This document shows, in pieces, positions 1-11,100 of a stretch of 64,000 nucleotides of DNA (positions are counted from its first letter, which is position 1; every line of letters starts with the position of its first letter). The translations under genes and the position numbers were made by a program. The stretch is from assembly GCA_965215165.1 (NCBI GenBank), contig CBDCCX010000006.1:1488001-1552000 (forward strand). Direction: 5' to 3'. The notes below the pieces were generated by a model, which saw only the letters and a program-made list of their open reading frames with translations, was not told where the DNA came from and made no database searches. This DNA comes from JANQRZ01 sp965215165 (GTDB taxonomy: Bacteria; Bacteroidota; Rhodothermia; Rhodothermales; JANQRZ01).

Positions 1-312
1 CTCGAACACGTCGCCGACGCTGACTTCGTCGCCGAGGCCGAGGTCGTCCATGCCGTCGAAGCGACGGAACTCGACGAGGTGGCGCTTGGGCGCGGTCTTG
101 GACGCTTCAAAGTGGCCCTGGAGGGCCTTCGTGGTGCTCTTCTCCGTACGGTCGCCGAAGGCGAGCTGGACGGCGCGGTAGCCGTCGGTCTCGTCCGTCT
201 TGATCTGCGTCACAACGCAGGGGCCGGTCTCGATGGCGGTGCACACGATGTTGCGCCCGTTGTCGTCGAAGATGCTCGTCATGGCAATCTTCCGGCCGAG
301 GATTCCGCTCAT
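1..312 (-). CDS. rplC: 50S ribosomal protein L3 (3' end cut by window edge)
   Basis: L3 binds 23S rRNA early in 50S assembly near the peptidyl-transferase centre. The visible N-terminal 104 residues begin MSGILGRKIAMTSIFDDNG, typical of bacterial L3, followed by a CTAIETGPCVVTQIKT strand and a GDRTEKSTTKALQGHFE stretch. The ATG at 310-312 is preceded by a clear GGAG Shine-Dalgarno, which is unusual in this window, where most starts lack one. It is the last visible gene of the str/S10 operon and is separated from rpsJ by a lipoprotein gene. The rest of the protein lies beyond position 1. Confidence 0.95.
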   Translation of the reverse strand, partial: MSGILGRKIAMTSIFDDNGRNIVCTAIETGPCVVTQIKTDETDGYRAVQLAFGDRTEKSTTKALQGHFEASKTAPKRHLVEFRRFDGMDDLGLGDEVSVGDVFE

Positions 313-346
313 TGTAATCTCCTGATTAAGTTAAGCGTGGATGGGA

Positions 347-931
347 TTAGTTGGCACTGCGCTCGACCCGCTCGAAGCGGGCTTGGCCGCCTTCGATCAG
401 CTCGAATACCTCTTCGGGAAAGGCGTCGCCGAGCAGGAACGCGAGGGCTTCGCGGCCCTCGTCGCTGGCGTCGAGCGAAAAGGTGAACGCGTCGCTGCCG
501 CTGAAATCGAACGCGACGTTGAAGCTGGTTTCGGGGACGCTCTGCCCGTCGGTCTCGGTGACGGTGAAGCGGATCTGCTCGTCGTCCTCGACAAACCCGT
601 AGGTGCCGCGATTCGTGGTGCCCTCGCCGTCTGCAAGGAGCGGGAAGGTTCCTGCGCCTATAACTGTCGCTTCGAGCGGTCCTTCGACCGTGAAGACAAA
701 CGCGTTGCTGGCCTCGAACGAGATCGAGATCGCGCCCTCGTCGCCGGCTTCGAGGATAGGAACGGGGACGGCACCAAGCGGGCTGGCTACGCGCACGCTC
801 ACGTTTGTCGCCGTCCACGTGCCGAGGATGCGCTCTTCGGCCGAGCGGTCGTCCTCCTCAGAGTCGCAGCCCGTAAAGGCGACGACGCAGGCGAGGAGCG
901 GCAGGAGCGCTAGGTGTCGGAGTCGGTTCAC
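347..931 (-). CDS. Putative lipoprotein inserted in the ribosomal operon
   Basis: A 194-residue protein starting at GTG (929-931), two bases after the rpsJ stop codon. It opens with a signal peptide ending in a lipobox (VAFTGC, Cys at about residue 21), then a short acidic linker (DSEEDDRSAEER) and a beta-rich domain of about 160 residues beginning ILGTWTATNVSV, which resembles the start of the lipocalin-like lipoproteins common in Bacteroidota. I do not recognise a specific family. rpsJ is normally followed directly by rplC; here this gene sits between them on the same strand, so it is probably cotranscribed with ribosomal genes. Function unknown; the lipoprotein call is firm, the fold is a guess. 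Confidence 0.75.
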   Translation of the reverse strand: MNRLRHLALLPLLACVVAFTGCDSEEDDRSAEERILGTWTATNVSVRVASPLGAVPVPILEAGDEGAISISFEASNAFVFTVEGPLEATVIGAGTFPLLADGEGTTNRGTYGFVEDDEQIRFTVTETDGQSVPETSFNVAFDFSGSDAFTFSLDASDEGREALAFLLGDAFPEEVFELIEGGQARFERVERSAN

Positions 932-933
932 GG

Positions 934-1242
934 TCAGACTTTGATCTCGACGTCGACGCCGCTGGGAAGCTCGAGCTTCATCAGCGCGTCGACGGTCTTG
1001 GACGAGGTCGAGAGAATGTCGATCAGCCGCTTGTGCGAGCGGTGCTCGAACTGGTCGCGCGCCTTCTTGTCAACGTGCGGGCTGCTGAGCACCGTATAGA
1101 CCGATTTCTTGGTCGGCAGCGGGATCGGGCCGCTCACGACGGCTCCGGTCTGCTTGACCGTGCGGATGATCTTCTCGGCGCTCTTGTCGACCAGGGTATG
1201 GTCGTACGACTTGAGCTTGATGCGGATTTTCTGGCTTGCCAT
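934..1242 (-). CDS. rpsJ: 30S ribosomal protein S10
   Basis: S10 is part of the 30S head and also, as NusE, of transcription antitermination complexes. The 102-residue product starts MASQKIRIKLKSYDHTLVDK and ends GVDVEIKV, full family length. The open frame runs further upstream, but the family start is the ATG at 1240-1242. The 88-nt spacer to tuf contains an A/C-rich leader and an 11-bp inverted repeat. The downstream neighbour is a lipoprotein gene rather than rplC. Confidence 0.97.
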   Translation of the reverse strand: MASQKIRIKLKSYDHTLVDKSAEKIIRTVKQTGAVVSGPIPLPTKKSVYTVLSSPHVDKKARDQFEHRSHKRLIDILSTSSKTVDALMKLELPSGVDVEIKV

Positions 1243-1262
1243 TGTTGGGTTTGGGGTTTGGA

Positions 1263-1297
1263 GTTGTGGGTGAAGATGAGAGCCTCTCACCCACAAC
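1263..1297 (-). promoter_or_regulatory. Inverted repeat in the tuf-rpsJ spacer
   Basis: Perfect 11-bp arms, GTTGTGGGTGA (1263-1273) and TCACCCACAAC (1287-1297), with a 13-nt loop. It lies between the tuf stop and the rpsJ start and would form a stable hairpin in the operon mRNA. No U-tract follows, so a processing site, partial attenuator or pause is more likely than a full terminator; which of these applies is inference. Confidence 0.5.
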
Positions 1298-1330
1298 CCA
1301 GGACCTCTAGCCGAATCAGTCGAGGATGTG

Positions 1331-2518
1331 TTAGTCGAGGATGTTGGTGACGACGCCGGCCCCCACCGTGCGACCCCCCTCCCGGATCGCAAACCGCAAC
1401 CCCTGCTCCATCGCCACCGGCACGATCAGCTGCACCCGGAACTGCGTGTTGTCCCCCGGCATCACCATCTCCACCCCCTCGTTGAGCTCGATGTCCCCCG
1501 TCACGTCCGTCGTCCGGAAGTAGAACTGCGGGCGGTACCCCTTGAAGAACGGCGTGTGGCGGCCCCCCTCCTCCTTCGAGAGCACGTACACCTCGCACTC
1601 GAACCCCGCGTGCGGCGTCACCGAGCCCGGCTTCGAGATCACCATGCCCCGCTCGAGCGCGTCCTTCTCGATGCCGCGCAGCAGGATGCCGGCGTTGTCG
1701 CCGGCCTGCGCCTGGTCCAAGAGCTTCCTGAACATCTCCACCCCCGTCACGGTGCTCGACAGCTTCGCCTCCTGCATCCCGACGATGTCCACCCCCTCGC
1801 CGACCTTGATCACCCCGCGCTCGACCCGGCCCGTGGCCACCGTCCCGCGACCGGTGATCGAGAAGACGTCCTCGATCGGCATCAAAAACGGCTTGTCCAC
1901 GTCGCGCTCCGGCGTCGGGATGTAGTCGTCGACGGCCTTCATCAGCGCCTCGACCGACGCCACCCCCGCCGCGTCGCCGTTGAGCGCCCCGAGCGCCGAG
2001 CCCTGCACCACCGGCAGGTCGTCGCCGGGGAACTCGTAGTCCGAGAGCAGCTCGCGCACCTCCATCTCGACGAGCTCCAGGAGCTCCTCGTCGTCGACGA
2101 GGTCGACCTTGTTCATGAACACCACGATGTAGGGCACGCCCACCTGGCGGGCCAGCAGGATGTGCTCGCGCGTCTGCGGCATCGGCCCGTCGGTGGCGGC
2201 CACCACCAGGATGGCCCCGTCCATCTGCGCAGCTCCTGTGACCATGTTCTTGACGTAGTCGGCGTGGCCGGGGCAGTCGACGTGCGCGTAGTGGCGCGCC
2301 GTGGTCTCGTACTCGACGTGGGCGGTGGCGATCGTGATGCCGCGCTCGCGCTCCTCAGGCGCGTTGTCGATGGCGTCGAAGCTCATCGCCGTGCCGCCGC
2401 TCGACTCGGCGAGCACCTTGGTGATGGCCGCCGTGAGCGTGGTCTTGCCGTGATCGACGTGCCCGATCGTGCCGACGTTGACGTGCGGCTTCGTGCGCTG
2501 AAACGTTTCCTTTGCCAT
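1331..2518 (-). CDS. tuf: Elongation factor Tu
   Basis: EF-Tu delivers aminoacyl-tRNA to the ribosomal A site with GTP hydrolysis. The 395-residue product has the P-loop GHVDHGKTT (residues 19-27), the switch I segment ERERGITI, DCPGHADY, NKVD, and the C-terminal beta-barrel domains ending VVTNILD. An AAGAGG sequence lies about 8 nt before the ATG. It follows fusA after a 75-nt spacer that carries a small hairpin (GCAGCC/GGCTGC, 2571-2586). Length and motifs are fully typical. Confidence 0.98.
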   Translation of the reverse strand: MAKETFQRTKPHVNVGTIGHVDHGKTTLTAAITKVLAESSGGTAMSFDAIDNAPEERERGITIATAHVEYETTARHYAHVDCPGHADYVKNMVTGAAQMDGAILVVAATDGPMPQTREHILLARQVGVPYIVVFMNKVDLVDDEELLELVEMEVRELLSDYEFPGDDLPVVQGSALGALNGDAAGVASVEALMKAVDDYIPTPERDVDKPFLMPIEDVFSITGRGTVATGRVERGVIKVGEGVDIVGMQEAKLSSTVTGVEMFRKLLDQAQAGDNAGILLRGIEKDALERGMVISKPGSVTPHAGFECEVYVLSKEEGGRHTPFFKGYRPQFYFRTTDVTGDIELNEGVEMVMPGDNTQFRVQLIVPVAMEQGLRFAIREGGRTVGAGVVTNILD

Positions 2519-2593
2519 TGCGGATACCTCTTAAATCGGATGCTTCGGGAGAAGGGAGTAGGGGTGCCGGGCAGCCGCTAGGCTGCTGGGTAG

Positions 2594-4693
2594 CTAGGCG
2601 ACTTCGGCTTTGTCGGCGTTGACGATCTCCTCGGCGATGGACTTCGGCACCTCGGAGTAGTGGTCGAACTGCATCGAGTAGATCGCGCGGCCCTGGGTAT
2701 TCGAGCGGAGGTCGGTCGAGTAGCCGAACATCTCGGAGAGCGGGACGAAGGCGGTGATGACCTGGGCGTCGTTGCGCTGGCCCATCTCCCTAATCGTGCC
2801 GCGACGGGAGTTCAGGTCGCCGATCACGTCGCCCATGTACTCCTCGGGCGTGATGACCTCGACGGCCATGATCGGCTCCATGAGCACTGGGTTGGCGCGG
2901 CGGGCCGCTTCGCGAAAGGCCATGCGGCCGGCGATCTCGAAGGCGATCTGGTCGGAGTCGACGTTGTGGTACTTGCCGTCGTAGAGCCGGGCCACGATGC
3001 CCTCGATGGGGTAGCCGGCGAGCGGGCCCTGGTCGAGCGCACTCGCGATGCCCTTCTCGACCGACGGGATGAACTCGCGCGGGATGTTGCCGCCCTTGAT
3101 CTCGTCGAGGAACTCGAACCCGACGCCGTCTTCCTTGGGCATGAACTCGATCTCGACGTGGGCGAACTGCCCGCGCCCACCCGTCTGCTTCTTGTGGGTG
3201 TACTTGTGGTCGACGCTCGACTTGATGGCCTCGCGGTAGGCGACCTGCGGCTTGCCGACGTTCGCCTCGACCTTGAACTCGCGCTTGAGGCGGTCCACGA
3301 TGATCTCGAGGTGCAACTCGCCCATGCCGGCGATGATGGTCTGCCCGGTCTCGTCGTCGGTGTTTACTTTGAAGGTCGGGTCCTCCTCGGCGAGCTTCTG
3401 GAGGCCGGTGCCGAGCTTGTCGATGTCGGCCTTGGTCTTCGGCTCGATGGCGATGCGGATGACCGGCTCGGGGAAGTCCATCTTCTCGAGCACGATCGGG
3501 TGATCCGGGTCGGTGAGCGTGTCGCCGGTCTTGGTGTCCTTCAGCCCGACGATGGCGCAGATGTCGCCGGCGCGCACCGTGTCGACGTCCTCGCGCGAGT
3601 TGGCGTGCATGAAGAGCAGGCGGCCGGCGCGCTCCTTCTTCTCGTTCGTTGCGTTGAGGAGGGCGTCGCCCTTCTCGAGCGTGCCCGAGTAGACGCGCGC
3701 AAAGGTGATGCGGCCGACGTAGGGGTCGGTGGCGATCTTGAAGGCAACCGCGCTGAACGGGGCTGCGGGGTCGGCCTCGCGCGAGAGGATTTCCTCGGAG
3801 CGGACGGCGTGGCCCTGGACAGCCGGGATGTCGGTCGGCGCGGGGAGGTAGTCGATGACGCCGTCGAGCAGGCGCTGGACGCCCTTGTTCTTGAACGCCG
3901 AGCCGCAGAAGACTGGCGTGATGTCGAGCGAGAGCGTAGCTTCTCGGACGGTGTCGCGGACCTCGTCGGCGGTGATCTCCTCGCCCTCGAGGTACTTCAT
4001 CAGGAGCGCGTCGTTGTGCTCGGCGACGGCCTCGAGGAGGTTGATCCGCCAGTGCCGGGCCTGCGCCTTGAGGTCGTCTGGGATGTCGATCTCGTCCCAG
4101 GTCGATCCCTGCGACTCGTCGTGCCAGACGATGGCCTTGAGGCCGACCAGGTCGATGACGCCCCGGAACATGTCGCCCTCGCCGATTGGGATCTGGACCG
4201 GGACGGCATTGGCCGAGAGGCGGTCTTTCATCATCTGCACGGCGGCGGCGAAGTCGGCCCCGGTGCGGTCCATCTTGTTGACGAAGGCGATGCGCGGGAC
4301 ACCGTACTTGTTCATCTGCCGCCAGACCGTCTCGGACTGCGGCTCGACGCCGCCGACGGAGCAGAAGAGCGCGACGGCTCCGTCGAGGACGCGGAGCGAG
4401 CGCTCGACCTCGACGGTGAAGTCGACGTGGCCGGGGGTGTCGATGATGTTGATCCGGTGCTCGTCCCAGAAGCAGGTCGTCGCGGCGGAGGTGATCGTGA
4501 TACCGCGCTCCTTCTCCTGCTCCATCCAGTCCATCGTGGCTCCGCCCTCGTGGACTTCGCCGATGCGGTGGAGCTTACCGGTGTAGTAGAGGATGCGCTC
4601 GGTGGTGGTCGTCTTCCCGGCGTCGATGTGCGCCGAGATGCCGATGTTCCGGGTGCGGTCGAGCGAAAGCTGGCGTCCGTTGGTCTGGCTCAT
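2594..4693 (-). CDS. fusA: Elongation factor G
   Basis: EF-G catalyses GTP-dependent translocation. The 699-residue product has the G1 motif AHIDAGKTT (residues 21-29), ERGITITSAATTCFW (switch I), DTPGHVDFT (G3), NKMD (G4), then domains II-V with the typical GGRGQFAHVEIEF segment of domain IV. It sits between rpsG and tuf in the str operon, 60 nt after rpsG. No Shine-Dalgarno is visible. A long open frame on the opposite strand is a codon-bias shadow. Confidence 0.98.
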   Translation of the reverse strand: MSQTNGRQLSLDRTRNIGISAHIDAGKTTTTERILYYTGKLHRIGEVHEGGATMDWMEQEKERGITITSAATTCFWDEHRINIIDTPGHVDFTVEVERSLRVLDGAVALFCSVGGVEPQSETVWRQMNKYGVPRIAFVNKMDRTGADFAAAVQMMKDRLSANAVPVQIPIGEGDMFRGVIDLVGLKAIVWHDESQGSTWDEIDIPDDLKAQARHWRINLLEAVAEHNDALLMKYLEGEEITADEVRDTVREATLSLDITPVFCGSAFKNKGVQRLLDGVIDYLPAPTDIPAVQGHAVRSEEILSREADPAAPFSAVAFKIATDPYVGRITFARVYSGTLEKGDALLNATNEKKERAGRLLFMHANSREDVDTVRAGDICAIVGLKDTKTGDTLTDPDHPIVLEKMDFPEPVIRIAIEPKTKADIDKLGTGLQKLAEEDPTFKVNTDDETGQTIIAGMGELHLEIIVDRLKREFKVEANVGKPQVAYREAIKSSVDHKYTHKKQTGGRGQFAHVEIEFMPKEDGVGFEFLDEIKGGNIPREFIPSVEKGIASALDQGPLAGYPIEGIVARLYDGKYHNVDSDQIAFEIAGRMAFREAARRANPVLMEPIMAVEVITPEEYMGDVIGDLNSRRGTIREMGQRNDAQVITAFVPLSEMFGYSTDLRSNTQGRAIYSMQFDHYSEVPKSIAEEIVNADKAEVA

Positions 4694-4753
4694 AGTGTTG
4701 GTCAGTGATCGCCTACGGGGCGAAGCGTGACGGCGGCTGCCGAGGCAACCTGT

Positions 4754-5221
4754 CTAGAATCGGAAGTGCGCGAAGGCCTTGTTGGCCTCGGCCATGCGGT
4801 GGGTGTCGTCCTTCTTCTTGACGGCCCCGCCCTCGCCCTTGGCGGCGGCGGCGATCTCGGTGGCGAGGCGGCGGGCCATCGACTTGTCGGCGCGGGCGCG
4901 GGCGTACTGCAAGAGCCAGCGGAAGGCGAGGCTCGTGCGGCGCTCGGCGCGGACCTCGATCGGCACCTGGTAGGTCGCGCCGCCGACGCGGCGGCTGCGG
5001 ACCTCGGCGAGCGGGGCGATGTTGTTGACGGCCTTGCGGAAGACCTCGACGCCTTCCTCGCCGGTGCGCTCCTCGACCATCTCGAACGCGCCGTAGACGA
5101 GGCGCTGGGCGACGGACTTCTTGCCGTCACGCATCACGGTGTGGATGAACTTGGCGACGAGCTGGTCTTCGTAGAGCGGGTCGGGGATCGTGATCCGCTT
5201 GTCTGCTTGCCTTCTGCGCAT
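4754..5221 (-). CDS. rpsG: 30S ribosomal protein S7
   Basis: S7 nucleates 30S head assembly and binds 16S rRNA. The 155-residue product starts MRRRQADKRITIPDPLYED and contains GGATYQVPIEVR and RWLLQYAR, typical of S7. The frame is open further upstream, but the family start is the ATG at 5219-5221. The leader before it is A/C-rich with a repeated CCAGAAAC element and has no Shine-Dalgarno. Second gene of the str operon. Confidence 0.97.
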   Translation of the reverse strand: MRRRQADKRITIPDPLYEDQLVAKFIHTVMRDGKKSVAQRLVYGAFEMVEERTGEEGVEVFRKAVNNIAPLAEVRSRRVGGATYQVPIEVRAERRTSLAFRWLLQYARARADKSMARRLATEIAAAAKGEGGAVKKKDDTHRMAEANKAFAHFRF

Positions 5222-5310
5222 GGACGAGGTTTCTGGTTTGTAGTTTCTGGTTTCTCGCTGGCCGGAGACGGAGGGGTAAGCCCAACCAGGAACGAGGAAC
5301 TGTAAGCAGG

Positions 5311-5685
5311 CTAGCTGCGGGGGCGCTTGGCTCCGTACTTGGAGCGGCTCTGCTTGCGCTCGGCGACGCCGGCGGTGTCGAGCGCGCCGCGCACGATGTG
5401 GTACTTGACGCCGGGAAGGTCCTTCACGCGGCCCCCGCGGACGAGCACGATCGAGTGCTCCTGGAGGTTGTGCCCCTCGCCGGGGATGTAGGCAATGACT
5501 TCGAACCCGTTCGTGAGACGGACCTTCGCCACTTTGCGGAGCGCCGAGTTCGGCTTCTTGGGCGTCGTCGTGTAGACGCGCGTGCAAACCCCACGGCGCT
5601 GCGGGTTGCCCTGGAGGGCTTTGGACTTGGTCGGCCGCATTTTGGGGCTGCGGCCCTTACGGACGAGTTGTTGGATCGTAGGCAC
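5311..5685 (-). CDS. rpsL: 30S ribosomal protein S12
   Basis: S12 lies at the decoding centre. The 124-residue product begins MPTIQQLVRKGRSPK and contains TTTPKKPNSALRKVAKVRL and EHSIVLVRGGRVKDLPGV, including the lysines whose mutation gives streptomycin resistance elsewhere (PKKPNS and RVKDLP); both are wild-type here. The start codon is GTG (5683-5685). First gene of the str operon, with a good Bacteroidota-type promoter candidate 57 nt upstream. Confidence 0.97.
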   Translation of the reverse strand: MPTIQQLVRKGRSPKMRPTKSKALQGNPQRRGVCTRVYTTTPKKPNSALRKVAKVRLTNGFEVIAYIPGEGHNLQEHSIVLVRGGRVKDLPGVKYHIVRGALDTAGVAERKQSRSKYGAKRPRS

Positions 5686-5741
5686 GGGAGCGTCGGTCGC
5701 TGATCAGAAAGCGGCGTCGAGCGCCGCGCGGAGACAGAAAA

Positions 5742-5772
5742 GAAAGGTACGCAACCGAGCGTGCCAATTCAA
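5742..5772 (-). promoter_or_regulatory. rpsL: Candidate str-operon promoter (Bacteroidota type)
   Basis: Read on the minus strand: TTG (5770-5772), exactly 20 nt, then TACCTTTC (5742-5749). The Bacteroidota consensus is TTG-N19-22-TAnnTTTG, so this matches all but the final G. Transcription would start near 5735, about 50 nt before the rpsL GTG. Seen directly in sequence; activity is inferred. Confidence 0.5.
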
Positions 5773-5903
5773 GCGTCCGACCTTCTCAAAATCCCTCTCC
5801 AGCCACTTCACGCGGATTTAGCAGGAAGGCAAGACTACCAAGTTGATCTATAGGAATAGAACTATTGACCGATCATCTACCCAGCTTTCGTGTGTTCGCA
5901 CCG

Positions 5904-5931
5904 TAGGAGCAGCACGCTAGGAGCAGTACGC
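5904..5931. repeat. 14-bp tandem repeat between ftsH and rpsL
   Basis: Two adjacent copies of TAGGAGCAG(C/T)ACGC (5904-5917 and 5918-5931), 13 of 14 identical, just downstream of ftsH and upstream of the str promoter. Flanking GTGTG/CACAC dyads could make this part of an ftsH termination region, but no clear terminator is visible. Confidence 0.4.
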
Positions 5932-5971
5932 TTCACACACGGACCTCACGCATGAGGGACAACGCCTCGCG

Positions 5972-8065
<2,094 letters not shown>

Positions 8066-8195
8066 AGGGTTCCTCTGTCCTCTGAGCATCCGCACCAAAG
8101 ACGCACGCCGGAGGGCCGTGCCGGGGGTGGGAAAAACCGGACGGGCGGTACCGGTGCCCCGCTCACCCGGTTCCGAGGCGCGGGGCGGGGCCGCG

Positions 8196-11100
8196 CTATT
8201 GGTCCCCGCTTCTAAAAAGGTCGCTGGGCTGCTCGATCTCGCCGCGCCCCGGCCCGAGCGGGTAGACGCTGAACGTCTCGGGGTCGATCTCGCCGGCCTC
8301 GACGCGCTCGGGCAGCGCCGACCGGGCCGCCTCGGCCTCGGCCCGGCTCTCGAACAGCCCGACGAGCACCTGGTAGCTGACGTTGTTCTCGCGCTGTGCG
8401 GGGTCTACGACTGTGTTGAGCGCCGAGCGGTAGTCCTGCCCGACGAGGTCTGCGAGCACAGCCTCGGACTCGGCGCGGTCCGGCGAGGCGAAGACCACCC
8501 ACGAGAACGCCCTCTTCCGGTGCACGATGGGGACCGTCCCACGCAGCGTCGCCTCGATGTCCACGGCCACCTCGGCGTCTGCCTCGGCAAGAGAGGTGTC
8601 GGTGAGAGCAGCGGCGGAGTCCGGAGAGGCTTCGGGGCGGAGGCCGTCGAGGGCGGTCCGCAGCGCGCGAGCACGCTCGGCGTAGGGCGTGCCGGGGAAG
8701 TCCGACTCCACGCTCGCGTAGAGCACCCCGAGCCACGGGTCCTCCTCGGGGAGGACCGCCTCGGGGAGGACCGCCTCCGGCTGCGTTTCCACCGAGTCCG
8801 CCGTGACCGAGTCGGCCACCGCGAGCGACGAGTCGGCTGGTGCCTCGTTGGCCATTCTCTCCGGGTCGAAGCCTGGCGGGTCGAAGCCTGAGAAGAACGG
8901 CGCGTCGGTAGAGTCCGCGTCGAGGCGGTCCGCGTCGAAGCCTTCTTCGTCGAAGCCTTCTTCGCCGAGCGCCTGGTCGAGACCAGAAGCGAGATCACCC
9001 GGCTCTGTAAGGTCATCAGGCTCTGTAAGGTCATCCGGCTCGGCGAGATCATCCGGCTCCAGCTCGTTGGGCACGGGCGGCGGCACCTGGGACGAGTCGG
9101 GCGCTTCGGCGTCGGGCGACGGGGCGACAACCGGGTCCGTTACGACGACCGCATCTTCTGCGAGGACATCATCTTCTGCGAAGCCATCCGCCGACCCGGT
9201 GGGCACGAAGGCAGTGGATACGGAGTCGGCGGGCGCGGTGGGCACCAGGCCGAGCGAGTCGGCGAGGGCCGGGGCGAGCACGGGGGCGGAGGCGAGGAGC
9301 ACGTCCTTGTCCCCGTCCGCCCACTCGGTGTAGACGGCGGCGGCGGCGAGGCGCGCGCGGGCCGCGACGGGCGTCGACGGATAGGCGCGGCTGACGCCCA
9401 GCATCCGGCCGAACGCGTCCTCGTACTGTCCGGCTTGCCACTGTTCGTAGGCCGCGGCGTAGGCCTCCGAGGCCAGGCCGAGCGAGTCGGCGGAGGCTTC
9501 GCGCTCCGGCTCGCTGAGGCCGAGGGCGAGGCGGGCACGGGCAGCGAAGCGCGAGTCCGGGGTGCGCTCGATGAGGTCGGTGTAGAGCCGCTCGGCCTCG
9601 GCCTCGTTGCCGAGCGCGCGCTGCGTCTCGGCGAGCGCAAAGGCGGCGCGCAGCGAGACCTCGGCCCCAGGGTTCTCGTCGATCACGCTCCGGTAGAGCG
9701 TCGCCGCCGAGTCCGGCCGGCCGAGGCCGAGGAAGAGCGCGTTGCCGAGCTCGTAGAGCGCCGAGGCGCGGCTCGTCCGCATCGCCTGCTGCGAGTCCTC
9801 GTCGCGAGGAACCAGGGAGCGGTCCACGCCGAGGTCGGCGAGCGGGTCCCGCGTCTGGACCGCGTTGCTGTTTCCCCGGCCCCCATCGAGCGTTGGGTCG
9901 ATGGCAACGGCCGCGAGAGCTTCGTCTCGCCGCCAGTTGGGGAGATAGGGGCGTTCCCCCCAGCGGTTTATGAAACGGATGCGTTCGTTCTGCACCTGGA
10001 CCGGGTTGCGGAAGCCGAGGAAGCCAGCCTCTCCCCCACCCGAACCCGATGAGGGGAGTCCGCCCCCGGCGTCGGTGTCCTTCGGCACGTCTCCCGGTCG
10101 GCCGGTGCCGGGGCCACCGGTGAAGCCCTCCCGAGTGCGACGTTCTTCCAGCTCGCGGTCGATCTCGTCCTGCTCGCGTTGCCTCTGCTCGATGAGCTGC
10201 TCGATGGCCGCCTCGAAGGCCAGCGAGTCGAGGCTGCCGAGCGTGAGCAGCGAGTCCATCTCGGCGACCTGCCCCGAGACGCGGGCGTAGCTGCCGAAGG
10301 CGGACCCGAGCGTGGTGGCGTCGGTGATGGCCTGCGCCGTGGGGCGCTCGCCGGCCAGGTCTAGCCGGCGGATCGCGGTGGCGGCGGTGTCGTAGTGGGC
10401 GGCGGCGCGGACGTAGTTGTTCAGCCCGTCGCGGTAGACCTCGGCGAGGCGGTAGTGGACCGGCCCGCGGATGGTGCCGATCTGCATCGTCGGGTCGGGG
10501 TCGTAGAGCAGATCGCGCAGGAGGTCTCGGGCTGCGGCCGGCTGGTCGGCGGCCAGCAGCACCCGGCCGCGCGTCATCTCGATCTCGGCGCGGCGGTCGA
10601 AGTTCTTGTCGTCGCGGACGAGGTCTCGGAGCAGGCGGAGGGCCTCGTCGCTGTCGCCGGCATCGCTGAGGGCGAGGGCTTCCGAGAGGTTCGCCGCGTA
10701 GGCCAGCTCGTAGCGCGGCCCGTAGCCGACGGCGCGGCCGAACGCCTCGGCGGCCTCAGCCGGGCGGTCCGTCTCTTCGTAGACCTGCCCGAGCAGAAAC
10801 GCGGCGCGGGCGGCCATCTCCCGGTCGTCTACGCCCTCGATCCCCTCTTGAAGCGACGCCACGGCCTCGTCCCAATCGGCCTCGCGGACGTCGATCTCGG
10901 CCAGGGCCAGGCGCATCCGCGAGGCCCAGCGCGGGCGCACGCCGGGCCGGTCGAGTCCTTCGCGCAGGGCTACCGCTGCGTCCTCGTAGCGCCCGGCCGA
11001 GACGAGCGTACGCCCGAGCCAGAACGCGGCCTCGTCGACGAGCTTGGCCTCGCCCAGCTCGACCACCTGCCGGAGCTCCTCGGCGGCCCCAAACCAGTCG

